From: Nemopilema nomurai
Lineage: Eukaryota; Cnidaria; Scyphozoa; Rhizostomeae; Rhizostomatidae
Assembly: GCA_003864495.1 (NCBI GenBank)
Contig: ML133499.1
Coordinates: 2,542,001 to 2,606,000, forward strand
Length of the DNA stretch: 64,000 bases
Direction of reading: 5' to 3'
Below are positions 10,326 through 22,016 of the stretch, piece by piece (within the stretch, counting starts at the first letter, position 1; each line of letters starts with the position of its first letter). A program made the position numbers and the translations under genes. The notes under the pieces are model-generated. The model had not been told where the DNA came from. It ran no database searches and saw only the letters and a program-made list of their open reading frames with translations.

Positions 10326-12387
10326 TTATAAATCGATGACGTCCCACGATATGGCGTTGAGTATTGTTCGACGAATTCTGAGACAACAGGGCTGATCTCT
10401 AGCTGGTATTTCTGCGTCAATATCATTGTTTTCGTCGCTTTCGCTTGCTTCGTCAAAATCGTTTTCGCTTACGCTATCTTCGAGGTCTGAAGGCGAATCA
10501 GTTTGGTCGGAAGAGTCGGATGGACGGTCGCCCAAAAGAGGACGTGGTAACAATGGATGCGTTTCTTGACGGCTAGGTTTAGTGTTCCCCACTACTGGAC
10601 TAAGTCGATCGTGGTGTACAATTTTTTCTTCATTCTTTGTATTAACGATCTTGAAATTTACTCCGTTGGGAAGTTTTTCGATAACTTTCCAGGGACCATA
10701 GCGTCTCAGGGCCAACTTCCGGTTTTCTCCTATTTTATAATGCTTCACTTTCAGCCACACTTGTTGGCCAACGTCATAATTAGTAAATCAGAGATTGCGA
10801 TTGTATTGTTTTTGCATTTTCACCTTGCTCAGTTCTAATGTCTTTACAATCTGATCAAAAACGTCCTGTAGTTCGGAAGTTATTACTTCCGTATAAGATT
10901 TGACTGATAATGTGTCGTGTTGTCGGGTTTCGGCACATCAAAAATGACGTCTTGAGGTAACACAGTGGGTCTGCCATATACAACTTCGAACGGGATGCAC
11001 CGGGTAGCCTTGCCTTCACTGGCGTTCAGGGCAAACAACAACGTTGGTAGAATCTCTCGCCATTTAGACTGACTAAGGCGTCGATGTAGGAGAACGGAAC
11101 GTAGCATATCTTTGACAGTTCGTATATTTCGCTCTGCAAAACCGTTTCCCTGGCTGTGGTACGCCGATGAACATCGTTTTTCAATACTGAGAGAATTGCA
11201 AACATCACGCATAACCTGTCCATCAACATTCGAGCCTTGGTCTGTCAACAAATAACATGGCGTTCCATGGACATACAACCACCTTCTCTGTAAGGCTGAA
11301 ACAATCGTAGGAGCGGTCTGATCCTTCAGTGGAATTGCGTCGATATATTTCGAAAAAACATCGCCAATTAACAAAATGTACTGATAACCAGAAGCATCTT
11401 TCGGTAAGTATCCCATGTCCAAGGACAAAAATTGCATGGGTGCGTTGGGTATAAACATTGGCAGAAGTGGTGCTTTCGGGGGTCGAGTGTCGCATTTGGA
11501 CTTCTGGCAAATTTGGCAATTCGATGTAAAAGACCGTATAAAGTTGTACATATTAGGCCAGTAAAACCGTTGCTTCAGTAAAGCGTAAATTCTGTCTGCC
11601 CCAAGGTGGGCGATATCATGGTATTCCGAAACTATCAATTTCCTCAATAATTGTGGAATGGCAGGGCGACCTGACTTCGTTAGGATGTCATTTTCGAGTC
11701 GCAACTGGCGTTGAACTCTTGGCAATTGACCTTGATGAATTTGGTGTCCGTTTGTTATGCATGACTTGGCATTGTGAATAACTGCATCTTTAGACTGAGC
11801 TTCTCGAAGTTGCTCCGTGAAGTTGTCGCCTTTTGCCAAGTTTGCATACATTTTATCTTCGAATTCAGATTCTGGCTGGGCGTTAGAAGCGGTTTTATTC
11901 CTGGACAGAGCATCAGCCTTTAGGTTGTCCTTCCCTGGAATATACCTGATCGTGTAATTAAACTCTTCGAGTTCATTGACCCATCGTCCAATTTTGCCTC
12001 GACTGTCTTTTTGTGATCGAAGAAATGTAAGCGGATTATGATCAGAGTTCAAAATAAATTGTGTACCTGTTAAATATACGTGCCAGTGACGGACTGCGAG
12101 AACCAAAGCAAATGCTTCTTTGGTAGTTGTTGACCAGTTTTGCTGAGATTTTTGCAACGCGGTAAAAAAATATGCAATAGGATGCATTTGGTGGTGAGCG
12201 TCAAGCTGAGATAGAACACCACCAACAGCGTAGTTGCTTGCATCAACCTCGACAATAAACGGTTGGCAAAAATCAGGAAAGGCAAGGACCGGTTCGCAAC
12301 ATAGTTGCTGTTTTAAATGGGAAAAGGCCTACTCACAGTCTTGAGTCCAGTCAAACGGGACACTGTCGCTTGTTATAGTATTGAGAG
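10326..12387 (-). pseudogene. Ty3 pol: RNase H and integrase
   Basis: From the hAT junction at 12387 the frame resumes with PFDWTQDCE, meets a TAG near 12332, then runs through RNase H (VEVDASNYAVGGVLSQL, HNPLTFL, KADALSR). The integrase follows with an H-H-C-C finger (HLGADRIYALLKQRFYWP, CQICQK) and a D-D-E core: SLDMG, LLTDQGSN, GFAERN. The main frame ends at 10883. After a frameshift and one TGA near 10788 it continues into a GPY/F-type module (RRYGPWKVIEKLPNGVNFKI) and an acidic tail ending at 10326. It would insert the cDNA, but is broken here. Confidence 0.9.
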
Positions 12388-12919
12388 CAGGGGCGGCGTT
12401 GGGGGGTAATCAAGGTAATCGCTGATTACCTATTTCTTCAAGAATTTTAGAGCTATTTTGTTTCTCGCAAAGTCATACAAAACATGACGTTTTCGAAGTT
12501 TTAAACAGTTGTTGCGTCATAACAACGAGGTGGAGCCCTCTTATTGTGCTCTATGACATATATTGACTCATTGCCCTCTTGCTTTCTTTACCATGGTTTC
12601 ACAGACAGTCGATAATTAGCTGAGTATCTTTCTGCAAACATCACTTTTGTTTAATATGATAGCTATTGAATTTGAGGATTAGCATGGCCGTGCCTACACA
12701 ACACGAGGCCGCGAAGGTAATCATGACCCTTCCTGATTACCACACATTTGTCTTCGTGGGCGTCGTGACGTAATTCTTTATTGAACAAACGGCCTAAAAA
12801 GGGAGAGCGCCTCGCAGCAACATAGTCATTCCGCAACCCGATTACCTTAGCACTGTTGCTCTTGAAAATTTTTTTATTATTTTATTATTTATTATTTTAT
12901 TTTTATTAAATTTTTTGTC

Positions 12920-15900
12920 ATGGATCGAGTTTTGGGTAACGATATTAGATGGGGTGTTTCTAAAATTTTTTCACTACGTGCAGCACAAAGTAACAATTTG
13001 AGTCACGAACAACGATTGCGCCTAAAGAAAGATGGAGGGCCGTGTCCAAGAATAAAGTATGCGGGGAGAACGAGTGCTTCGGTGTATGAATCTTTTTCAT
13101 GGATATGTGGCGGAGAAAATGAAGAAGTCAAGGAGACATTTTATTGCTGGCCCTGTCTAGTGATGGGTGACATATCAACGGTAAGCGTATATTTTACTAA
13201 ATTTTTTTTAAATAATTTCATATGACCAGATTTATATTTTACTGTCAAATATTAATATAATGTTCAATAAGTAAATTCAAGTAAATCAAATCAAATCGTG
13301 TGCGAATCATTAATGAGGCTGGAGCTCTATAAACATATCTGGGTTGGTTTTCAAATTACATCGTACCAAAATTACGATCCAAGGTCATTTGACATCCACA
13401 TAACAAGACCTCTCAGACCAAGGTAGTCAAATCAACCAGCGATTACCTTGCCCTTTTGGAGGCTAGGAGTATAAAGGCCGTGAAGGCCACGGAGGCCGTA
13501 GAGGATAAACACGAGACTGTTTGAATCCCACATGAATAAGAGCCGCAAGCCTACGGCCTAATATCGAGAGTAAACCGCTTATAAGAAACTGAACCCTGAT
13601 ATTGCAAAAAAAATAAGAAACTCAAGTTCTAGAAAATATGACTTAGGAAGCTAAAGGGAAACATCTTGCTGTATATTCACTTCATTTTTTTGCCTGTATT
13701 CTCGATTTACTTGTTACTGTCTTAAACTCTTAATTCTCAGTTTCTTAAAAAAATAATTTAAATTCTAGCTTTAGTTATGGGTGTACATAAAAGTTATGGT
13801 GAATGGCTTGCTAAATCCAGTATTATAATAATGGAAGAAATTTAATCAATTTTCCCTTCATTTCGTGCATTGTTTGAATTATAAATATCTTCGAGATTAA
13901 AAGCATTTTGAAACATGAATTTACATCCTGTAAAGAGCACATTTTAGAAGAATTTTGTGCCTATACTTGGAAATATCTGGTTTGAAATATTTGTAATTTT
14001 GGTTCTATACATCTAACGTTGAATTTTATCTAATTCAACAGATGAAAGGTTCATTTGTGCAAGTGAACGGTTTCAAATCGACTGGACGGAACCTTGTAAA
14101 TGTTGCTGGCAGCCATCAATCATCAAAAAAGCATATGATGAACCACACGTCATACAAGTTGCTTGGGAACGTTGATGTCGCTTGTGCTATAGATGAGGCC
14201 AGGCAAAGAGAAGTGACAAGACACAACAACAACGCATCACGGTATACAAAGATTCTGCACCACCACATTGATATTTCTGTGCTGTTGTCTGGCCAAGGGC
14301 TCGCATTTCGTGCTCACGACGAGTCCAAACGGTCATCGAACCGGGGCAATTTCCTGGAGCTTATGGACCTCCTAGCATGCTATAGCCACGAACTGCGCTC
14401 CTTTTTAGACAAAGAACACGTGACGTACACATCCCATGATCCGCAAAATGACCTCATCGATTGCATCGCTGAAGAAGTACGCAGTGAGATTCAAAATCGA
14501 ATCCACACTTCGAATTTTATTGCAATCATGATGGATGATACTAGTGATATCAGCAATGTCGAGCAGTCAGCAGTTTCTGTCAGGCTCATTCACCAAGGAG
14601 AAGTGGAGGAGCATTTATTGGGACTTATCAACGTGAGTGACGACCAATCAGCAGATGGCCTAACCACAGCCCTTCTAAATACCATCGCAAAATACAAAAT
14701 CGTCCCAGATGCTTTCTGTGAGAAGGTTGTCGGCCAATCTTACGATGGAGCTGCGACGATGAGCGGTGAGCTAAATGGTGTTCAGGCGCAGATGCAAAGA
14801 AGATTTCCTGTAGCCTACTACAAAGAAGATTTCCTGTAGCCTACTACAATCACTGTGTCGCTCACAGGATGTCATTGAGTGCCTCTCAATCCGCTACTAA
14901 AATTCCAAAAGTAGCCAAATTCTTCGCCACGATTGACAGAATGATTAATTTCTTTCGTAGCAGTCCAAAACGCAGTAGACATCTGGGACATAGCCTTCCA
15001 AGACCTGGAGACACTCGCTGGCTATCGCGTGACACAGAAATTGGCGTTATAGATTCATTTTATGAGGATATCGGTGCTGCATTATACGAGTTTTCAAATG
15101 CTTCCAACGAAAAGGCAGAGACTCAGACAAAAGCTCGTGGAATAGGGACACAGATGCAGCAAGTCGAGTTTGTGTTTTTGCTCAAGATGTACAGGAAGGT
15201 ATTCGAGCACTGTACTCCCATAATAGTCACAATACAGAAAACGACCCTGGATGCCATACAGCTGACCTCAATGATAAATGATTTTAAAGGAGTCTTGGCA
15301 AATTTCAATTTTGATGGAGTTTGGGAAGATACTCTACTTACTGATCCTGAGCTTCCTACCGTTCGCAATAGGGGAGGATGGAGAGCAATGGAGCAAGGAA
15401 ATGATGGATGACAGGAGAGCTAGAGGTCAACTCTTACAAAACTCAGCAAATAAATTGTTGCAAAGTTTACGGAGCAACTCGATTGGCGATTTGCAAACCT
15501 CTCAAAATTCCAATGGATGAATTTAGTGCATCCAAGCAAATTTAATGAGAGAAAAGAAGCAACTGTGCGGGAGCAAAGACTGCTGATCGAGGAGCTTCGG
15601 AAACATTACCCATTTGCCGTGGATGATACGACAGCTACAGAATATAATCTGAACGTATTGTACAACAATAACGATATTGCTATTTTGCTGAAAAAGTTGG
15701 TACGCGAGCGTGATGCTTTGGCGGCGCAAAAGCAAGCTCGACGAAGAAATCGTGCTCGAAAAGAGGTGGAAATTGGTGCAGATGCCGCAAGTGACACAGA
15801 AGATGTAGAAGAGCGAGATCTGTTCGAAGTTGAAGAAGGCGGCAACCTGGAGATTGAATTGGTAAAGGAAGGCATGCCAACCATTCAAGATCTTCTTTTT

Positions 15901-16197
15901 GTAATCAAGAGTAATGACCTTTTTGACGCCCTTCCACAAGTGGTAAAGTTGCTGCAGCTTGCCGTAACAATACCACTTACGAGTGTTCACTGTGAGAGAG
16001 TTTTCGGCAGAATGAAGCGTGTGGTTTCCGCTTTAAGATCGAAGATGCTCCAAACCAGAAAAGAAAATCTAGTTTTTCTTCAAGTGGAAAATCGATTGCT
16101 GAAGTTGCTTGCAGCTAGACCTTCTTTTAAAGACAACGTTGTCAGCCGTTTTAAAACAATCAACCGACGTCGCTTTGAAAGATTTTCAAGGAAATAA
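12920..16197 (+). pseudogene. hAT transposase (ZMYM1-like), broken by a 26-bp tandem duplication
   Basis: Exon 1 is 12920-13180 (MDRVLGNDIRWGVSKIFSL, then a TTF-like finger CGG...CWPCLVMGD), with a GTAAGC donor. The intron is 13181-14041. Exon 2 starts at 14042 in phase 0 after CAACAG. It reads through the RNase H-like core: MMDDTSDISNVEQ (first Asp) and GQSYDGAATMSG. A direct 26-bp duplication at about 14798-14849 then shifts the frame. The rest continues at 14869-15411 (DTRWLSRD), shifts again near 15380, and from 15517 gives the C-terminal dimerisation region LAVTIPLTSVHCERVFGRMK. It is a dead copy. A second member is at 42345-48657 on the minus strand. Confidence 0.88.
14798..14849 (+). 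repeat. 26-bp tandem duplication in the hAT transposase
   Basis: The unit AAAGAAGATTTCCTGTAGCC plus TACTAC occurs twice back to back. Because 26 is not a multiple of three, the second copy introduces an in-frame TAG and shifts the downstream frame. Confidence 0.88.
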
Positions 16198-16850
16198 GAT
16201 TGGCTGTTTCAAGTTGTAGACCTACATAAAAAAATCAGCCTGTAATAAAAAATCTTTACATTTTGATATGCATGTAGTTTCAAAATAAAGGTATAAATCA
16301 CCAGAGAGATTATGCGTACTTAGAAGCTAAAAGCCTACTGTTCAATTCAAAAGACTATAGCAAATTTCATAACTATAAATGTCAAAATACAGCCAGTAAA
16401 TATTGGCATTGTGATGTGACCATAGGCTTCATCACAAATTTTTGGTGATTTCTTTTTGTGTGCACAAGATTTGTAGCTCATAATGATCAGGACAGAATAT
16501 CAGGGTGAAAAATGTGCATTTTTTTGTGAATACTAACTTTTAGGTTCTTAATAGATAAAGATTTTTAATTTCTGCAAAGTGAAGTTATTATAGTTTTTTA
16601 ATCTGGTTTTTTAAATATATTTGAATTAGGTATTTGATTCTCAATTTGCTTTCAATTCTATTTGAACTTTCTTGTATCATGTTCTAGTATATATTCACAC
16701 TAATGTTATTGGCTTTAATATCATAGAAAATGCTTAAACGCTTGCATACTTTGTTATGAGTGTTACTTCAGAAATACTACTTCAGAAGGAAGGGTGTGGG
16801 TATGTTTATATCATAGGAAAAATATGGGCGTTTCCCTTTTGAAAAAGGGC
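16198..16850. other. 3' non-coding part of the nested hAT
   Basis: AT-rich, no ORF. It lies between the transposase stop and the terminal repeat. Confidence 0.6.
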
Positions 16851-16907
16851 GTAGCTAGAAAGTTGATTACCTACTTATTTTCACTCCGAGCCGCCCCTGA
16901 TTAAGAG

Positions 16908-17801
16908 GTTGACTAATGTCCGCAAAATTAGGGATAAACGCTCTGTAAAAGCCTGCGAGGCCAAGGAAACTCTTTAATTCTTTTCTCGTAGACGGACGGC
17001 TGAAATGGCGTATTGCATCGGTTAATCGTGATTGCGGTCGGATGTCAGTTGTGGATAGCTCAAAACCGAGAAAATCAACTTTTTCTGAGGCAAAGACACA
17101 TTTTGATAGCTTAAGAGAGATGCCTGATAGTTGCAGCCATTGAAAAATTTGTTCCAAATTGGCAAGGTGTTCGGAAAATGTCTTGCTGAAGACGACGATA
17201 TCGTCCATGTATGCTAAAATGCGATCAGATGATAGGCCCGATAAGCAGATATCGATCATCCGTTGGTCCGATGCTCCTGCGTTGCATAATCCGCACGGCG
17301 TCACGTTAAATTCGAATTTACCCCTGGGTACGGAAAAGGCAGTCTTTTTTTTGTCTTGTTCTGCCAGAGGCATCGACCAGTAAGCAGAGGCTGCGTCAAG
17401 AGTCGACCAATACTTAGTTCCCTTCATTGTATCCAGTACGTCGCGTATATGCGGAAGTGGGTAAGAGTCTTTCTTCGTGACGTCATTTAGCCCACGAAAG
17501 TCGCACACAAAACGCATGGTGTTGTCTTTCTTTTTAACGAGAATTATAGGCGCATTCCATGGTGATGAGGAGGGACGAATAATGTCATTATCTAGCATTT
17601 CTTGTATTTGGTCGTGGACTGGGCTTTTGTTTTAGTCCATGCTTGTGGTAGACGTCTGGGCTTTTGTTTGACCGGTTGAGCATCTTCCGTTATAATCCGG
17701 TGTTTCATTATGGTGACGCGAGATGGTTTTTTTGGGTTTGCAGCGAAAACGTCTTGGTACTTATCTAATAGAGAAAACAACTGTTCTTTTTCCTGTGGTA
17801 A
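16908..17801 (-). pseudogene. Ty3 pol: reverse transcriptase
   Basis: The N-terminal part (17592-17780) has HRIITEDAQPVKQKPRRLPQ and then loses frame near 17625. From 17598 the RT core follows: SSSPWNAPIILVKKKD, the motif with Asp in WSTLDAASAYW, the FNVTPCGLCNA region, and the YMDD active site (ILAYMDDIVVFSKT). Then come LGFELS and SFLGLAGFYRAFIPNF before the hAT insertion at 16907. Thumb/connection order is typical of Ty3/gypsy. Confidence 0.92.
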
Positions 17802-17941
17802 GAGATCTTCTCCGTATTTAACGTTCTGTGCGAATTATTCCGTTACTGTAACGATGTCTTGGCGAGGAAGTGCTTCATCAGATGCGATAAAATTGCCGAC
17901 ATATTTGCGAGATTTGAGAGAAACGGGGTATTCGTTAATGT

Positions 17942-18553
17942 TTAATAAGGTAATTTTGAATATACCTTCGAGATCTGGTATAACGCGACATCAGGTAGCA
18001 TATACACCGGGGTTCCTCCTACAGCTACTGGTTCAAAATCGGCAGTTATGAGAGATGACAACTTATTGCATTTCACTGATACGACACGCTCACTTTGACC
18101 CTCGATCGTTACATTGCGGTGTAGGCGTACCCTTACTGGGCTATTTATCGAGTAGCACGTGGACCAATTATCGCCTAGTCTCTGTTTGTTCTGGGGAAAA
18201 TTGAATTCTACGTTGTCGAATTTTCCAAGAAAGTCACGTCCGAGAATGATATTTCTGTTCGTCAGGGCGTTAAGAACTTTAAGGTTTTGAATGATGCTCC
18301 TGTTTCCAATGGTTATAGGTACGTCAATTGGCCCAATTATTGCCATATTATTACCTGAAGCGTCGACGACATGGTGGTTGGTATTGTTTATTGTTGAATT
18401 TAATTTTAGTTTTCGAACGCTGCCCAAGTCTATCAGGGAACAGCTTGCCCCCGTATCCAACAATGCATTTGCTGACGAATTTGCGAATTTAATGTTTACG
18501 ACTGCGGAAAAAGGTGTAATGTCAGTTAACGGCGCTTCTTGGGGATCGTCTAT
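17942..18553 (-). pseudogene. Ty3 pol: aspartic protease
   Basis: Begins in the frame after a TGA that ends gag (18554-18556). It contains ALLDTGASCSLIDLG (active-site DTGAS) and ALTNRNIILGRDFLG, the retropepsin ILG flap-side motif. The frame is open to a stop at 17942. Gag and protease share one frame separated only by this TGA, so either stop readthrough or, more simply, a TGG-to-TGA mutation is possible. Confidence 0.85.
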
Positions 18554-19436
18554 TCATTGGAAGTTGGGGCAGAGTTTGTCCCAAGCGTCGTGCCTTCTAC
18601 CTCCGCAAGCCTGGCAAAAGCGGGTTGGGCATTCCCGGACTAAATGATTGGGGCTTTGACACGATCGGCATTTTCTTTGTGGTTGGTTTTTATTCCGAAA
18701 ACGGGCGTTCCATCTGAACGATTGGTAAATTGCCCCCGTCTTGACCCCCGACGGCTTAGAAAGCTGTTTCTTTCGTAATTTCTGTATGCTTGTTCCGTTT
18801 CAGCATTATTTGTCATCGCTAATCCTCCTGTCGACAGTTTACCTATTTTATGAATGACTTTATCAACGATCGACTCTATTAATCCTGACTCATTGACGTT
18901 CATGCATTGTGCAGATTGTTTGCCATCAAATGACGGAATGCCTGCCAATTGTAGCCTCGTTGTCTCGGACGCTAATTTGTGAACATCCATTTCGTCGAAA
19001 GTTGGCAAGGCCTTTAAGGCAAGCTGCATCTGTGGATGAAGTCCTCTAACAAAATAATCTTTTGCAAATATTTTGCGAGTTTTGTCGTCGAAGGTCGGAC
19101 ATGAAAGTTTTGTTAGTTGTAGCACTTTATAAGCGAAAGTAGGTGCCGACTCACCTTCATGCTGCTTTCGATTATTCAGCTCGTGGATTGCCGTCTCCCT
19201 ATTTTGTTTCCCCTTTTCAAATTCGTTCAGTAGTTCCGTTTCGATTTTCTCGACATCCTTTTTATCGTCGGCAGACATCCTCATATACACATCAAATGCG
19301 CGCCCTGCAAGCTTACTTGCGAGGTTCTGAGCTGCTTTTCGCCTTCATAACCTTTAAGTGAGGAGTACAAAGCCATTTTCTCTAAAAAAACTTTCACATC
19401 TTCTGTTCCATCGTAACTCCTTGATTTCGATTCCAT
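18554..19436 (-). pseudogene. Ty3 gag with zinc knuckle
   Basis: An ATG at 19436 begins MESKSRSYDGTEDVKVFLEK. The frame shifts once near 19320 and continues as 19290-18640 with gag-like helices (ESAPTFAYKVLQLTKL, LHPQMQLALKAL). A second shift near 18700 leads to a CCHC knuckle, CRSCQSPNHLVREC, and a second Cys cluster (CQACGGRRHD). It packages RNA in the family. The two frameshifts make this copy defective. Confidence 0.8.
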
Positions 19437-19449
19437 GATCTAAGATGGA

Positions 19450-19463
19450 TTATTCTCAGATAG
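19450..19463 (-). promoter_or_regulatory. Putative self-priming primer-binding site
   Basis: In the transcribed sense, CTATCTGAGAATAA starts three bases after the 5' LTR. It is an exact complement of TTATTCTCAGATAG inside the LTR (19518-19531 on the plus strand carries the matching sequence). No tRNA-type TGG start is present. The LTR copy lies about 27-29 nt downstream of a TATATG box, where transcription could begin. This is the geometry of Tf1/sushi-type self-priming elements. Confidence 0.6.
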
Positions 19464-19466
19464 AAA

Positions 19467-19611
19467 TGTAAGATATTAAGAACAGACGAGACTGGTATCA
19501 AGCTTTCGTTACAACGACTATCTGAGAATAAAAGCAATATACAGCGGTGGCACATATAAGGAACAGCAAGCATGCGTAGTACAGGGATGCCTGACGGGGG
19601 GCACTACTACA
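19467..19611 (-). repeat. 5' LTR of the Ty3/gypsy element
   Basis: 145 bp, paired with 10114-10258. It carries a TATATG promoter-like box in the transcribed sense. Confidence 0.9.
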
Positions 19612-19882
19612 TGGTGAGGTAATTTTGCTGCCAATCATCACATTCGCAGTGTGACATTACTTTTTTATGTAATGTAACCTTGTACTTTTGAGCTTCTGGT
19701 TTTCGACTGCTCTTGACTTCCAGATATCCTTTTGAATTTTTCTTGATGTAGCTTTCTGGAATACTTTTAGCTGATTCAAGTCTTTCCATGCAGTGCAGGA
19801 CAAATGAACGTGGACGATTGTGCAAATAGGCAGGAACAGCTTTAGAATACAAACGAAATGAGGAGGAGTACTCCAGGTTCAT
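19612..19882 (-). pseudogene. SWIM-type segment of the split SWIM-Ulp1 gene
   Basis: Open minus-strand segment with YSKAVPAYLHNRPRSFVLHC, KYKVTLHKKVMSHCECDDW, then QQNYLT at the Ty3 junction. HCECDDW is the CxC half of a SWIM finger; the CxH half is not clear after the junction. The stop of this ORF is supplied by the LTR. Joined to 10113 through one TGGT copy, the frame continues. Confidence 0.65.
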
Positions 19883-21138
19883 GATGGCATACCTGAAATT
19901 ATGAGAGGAGCATCGCTTTTCAGCCGTTGCTAATGATATCTAAAGGTCCAAAGTCTGACAGAAAAAATATAACGTTCCCAGAGAAAGGAGCCACTCTTTA
20001 TTTTTTGTCAGGAGTTTGTTGCATCATAGTGAAAAGAGAAAGCCTTTGTATATTTATTATGTCGATAGATCCTTAGTGCTTGGGTTGTACCTTATTTGTG
20101 AAATTCCCACAAAATCTAGGAGTTCGATTTATTGAACAAGTTGATTAAAATCATAAATAGGTAACCAATACATAGATACATGATGATATGTTATATTTTT
20201 CACAACCAACTCAGTGGCTGATTTAGAATTGTGAATCTAGCTTTAAACTTACTTTCTGTAACAGTCAGGGAAGAATTCTCCTACCAACACACAGTATAGT
20301 TGTGATATTGTCGAATTCCATTTTCTTTGGAATTAAAAGTTGTACTCAGGTAGTTGTACTTCAAAAGTTTGTTTTGTCTTTCGATCCCGTTATTAGTTTT
20401 GATGAGCACTTGGAATGTGTTTGTTCTGAACGCCCAAACCCATCTCTAGAACAAAAGTTATGAAATTAGTACAATGTGACATGATCAGCTAAACCTTCAA
20501 ATGTGTCATCCGGTGACGTATCTGTTGGACGCATATATATTAAAGACACACGGTTGTATACTTGTCGGAAAATTGTACAATACCCTGTGTTGTGGAAGCC
20601 AAGTTGTATTCATCCAATTTTGGAATTTTTTGTTGCATTTTCATACACTGCACTCTTTCAAGCTTCGAACTGAATTTTCATATTCCTTTTCCAATTAATT
20701 TTGAAAACCCCGAGCTCCAAAAATGTTTATATCATTGTCAAATTTACCTAAAAACTTTAGGCATCTTTAGACATCTAAAAAATTATAACATCCTTTAACA
20801 ACGCGAATCTCTGAACAGAGGTATCATGAAAATTTGATAGAAATAAAAACATTGACTAGCCGCACACCTTTGGAGGTGAGAAAACCCTCCACAATAGCTA
20901 ATGCCCATGGGAAACTCGAAGTATTATGACAAAACTCGAAATTTTGGCTCTGGGAGTAAGTTTTGAGACATCCCTATACACCAGTTTCAGGTTTCAAATT
21001 GATATGATAAGTTGAATATAATTTGCAGTTTCGAAAGGTAAATTTCAGTTTCGGGAGACTTTAAATTGTCTGAAAGTTGTAAACATGGCTACCAGCTCAG
21101 TCTTTAAAAACATGTCCTAAAGATTTATAAGAAAGATA
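19883..21138. other. Intron-like AT-rich stretch
   Basis: No domain recognised. It lies between two minus-strand exons of the SWIM-Ulp1 gene and is probably intronic. Confidence 0.35.
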
Positions 21139-21420
21139 TTACAGTTTAAGGTCTTTCAAGTTTAGAAAGGATGAGGGATCCAGACCTTTTTCTTGAGATT
21201 TTCTTTTTTCATTCACAGATAACATATTTCGTTTTTGAGCAATGTTCATATGACTTCTAATTTGATCAAGTGTTAGATATAGTCTTCTATTTTCTTTATT
21301 TGCTGTAAAGCCAGGAAATTTTTCCAAAAAATATCTCCGGAGATGCCTTTGAACCTCATGGGTATTCATGACGCCTTGATTTATCATGTTTCCAATTTCT
21401 TCAAAGAGCAGCTTGTCCAT
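21139..21420 (-). pseudogene. Upstream exon of the SWIM-Ulp1 gene, CaRF-like region
   Basis: Open for 93 codons. EIGNMINQGVMNTHEVQRHL, then RRLYLTLDQIRSHMNIA, resembles the calcium-responsive-transcription-factor-like region that often precedes SWIM domains in related invertebrate proteins. Same strand as the SWIM block and 1.3 kb upstream of it. The resemblance is from memory of the family. Confidence 0.5.
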
Positions 21421-21694
21421 TGGTTGAAATGCACCTGCAGCCTGATATGGGTAGGATAACCATTAAGTTTCTTTGAAAAGTTCTGATACCATGATTAAAA
21501 AAACGTTTCTCAAAGACAATTCCTTGAGCATTTTAAAAAGCTTTTTAAATACCTTTGAGGTGATTTATTGTTAAGTGGTTGATAGGGTTGCAGTTAATGC
21601 GACTCTACAAAAATTGATTTGTATTCAATGACATTTCCATGATTTATCATGACTACAGAAGAAGAAAACTTTCCTTTGCTAAATCAAATCCTTT

Positions 21695-21898
21695 TTAATT
21701 TCCATTAAAATATTTAAAAAAGGAAGTTATCCCACACCTTGCCAACAATATGGTTGTGCTCTTCTGGATTTGGTAGGGAAACAAGAAACGCTTTTTTGAT
21801 CCTTCAATTTTACTTTGCAACTGCTCTCTTATTTTGCACGATGCAGTCTTTCTTCGCCTTTCTGAATTAATTTGAACCTGCCATAAACAATCACTCAT
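21695..21898 (-). pseudogene. Further upstream exon of the SWIM-Ulp1 gene, frameshifted
   Basis: One frame reads IREQLQSKIEGSKKRF, and the neighbouring frame then gives FLVSLPNPEEHNHIVGK, a segment that fits the start of the CaRF-like region. A one-base shift near 21790 separates them. This supports decay of the whole host gene rather than loss by the Ty3 insertion alone. Confidence 0.45.
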
Positions 21899-22016
21899 TA
21901 CTCAATAATAAACATTTACACAATAACGAGTTTCAAATAATAGCGTCTTAGAAAATGAAAGAAAAGCGATACTGAAAATTTCGCTTCATAAGGCCTTTAA
22001 CAAAAATGGCAAATCA

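Larger units (their letters stand above)
12388..16899 (+). mobile_element. hAT transposon nested in the Ty3 element
   Basis: Terminal inverted repeats CAGGGGCGGC / GCCGCCCCTG, flanked by 8-bp target copies ATTGAGAG (12380-12387) and ATTAAGAG (16900-16907), seven of eight matching. In the Ty3 pol reading direction, removal of the insert restores an open frame across RT and RNase H. It carries a two-exon transposase. hAT identity comes from the 8-bp duplication, CAGGG termini and transposase motifs. Confidence 0.92.
10114..19611 (-). mobile_element. Ty3/gypsy LTR retrotransposon, with nested hAT element
   Basis: Bounded by two 145-bp LTRs (10114-10258 and 19467-19611) that begin TG and end CA and differ at three positions by eye. 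They are flanked by TGGT at 10110-10113 and 19612-19615. The coding order on the minus strand is gag, zinc knuckle, protease, RT, RNase H, integrase with GPY/F, the Ty3/gypsy order. Without the hAT insert (12388-16899) it would be about 5.0 kb. All genes carry frameshifts or stops, so this copy is inactive although its LTRs are still similar. It sits inside a SWIM-Ulp1 gene. Confidence 0.92.

Noticed and set aside
15523..15990. 155-aa minus-strand ORF
   Set aside because: Antisense to the hAT C-terminal coding region.
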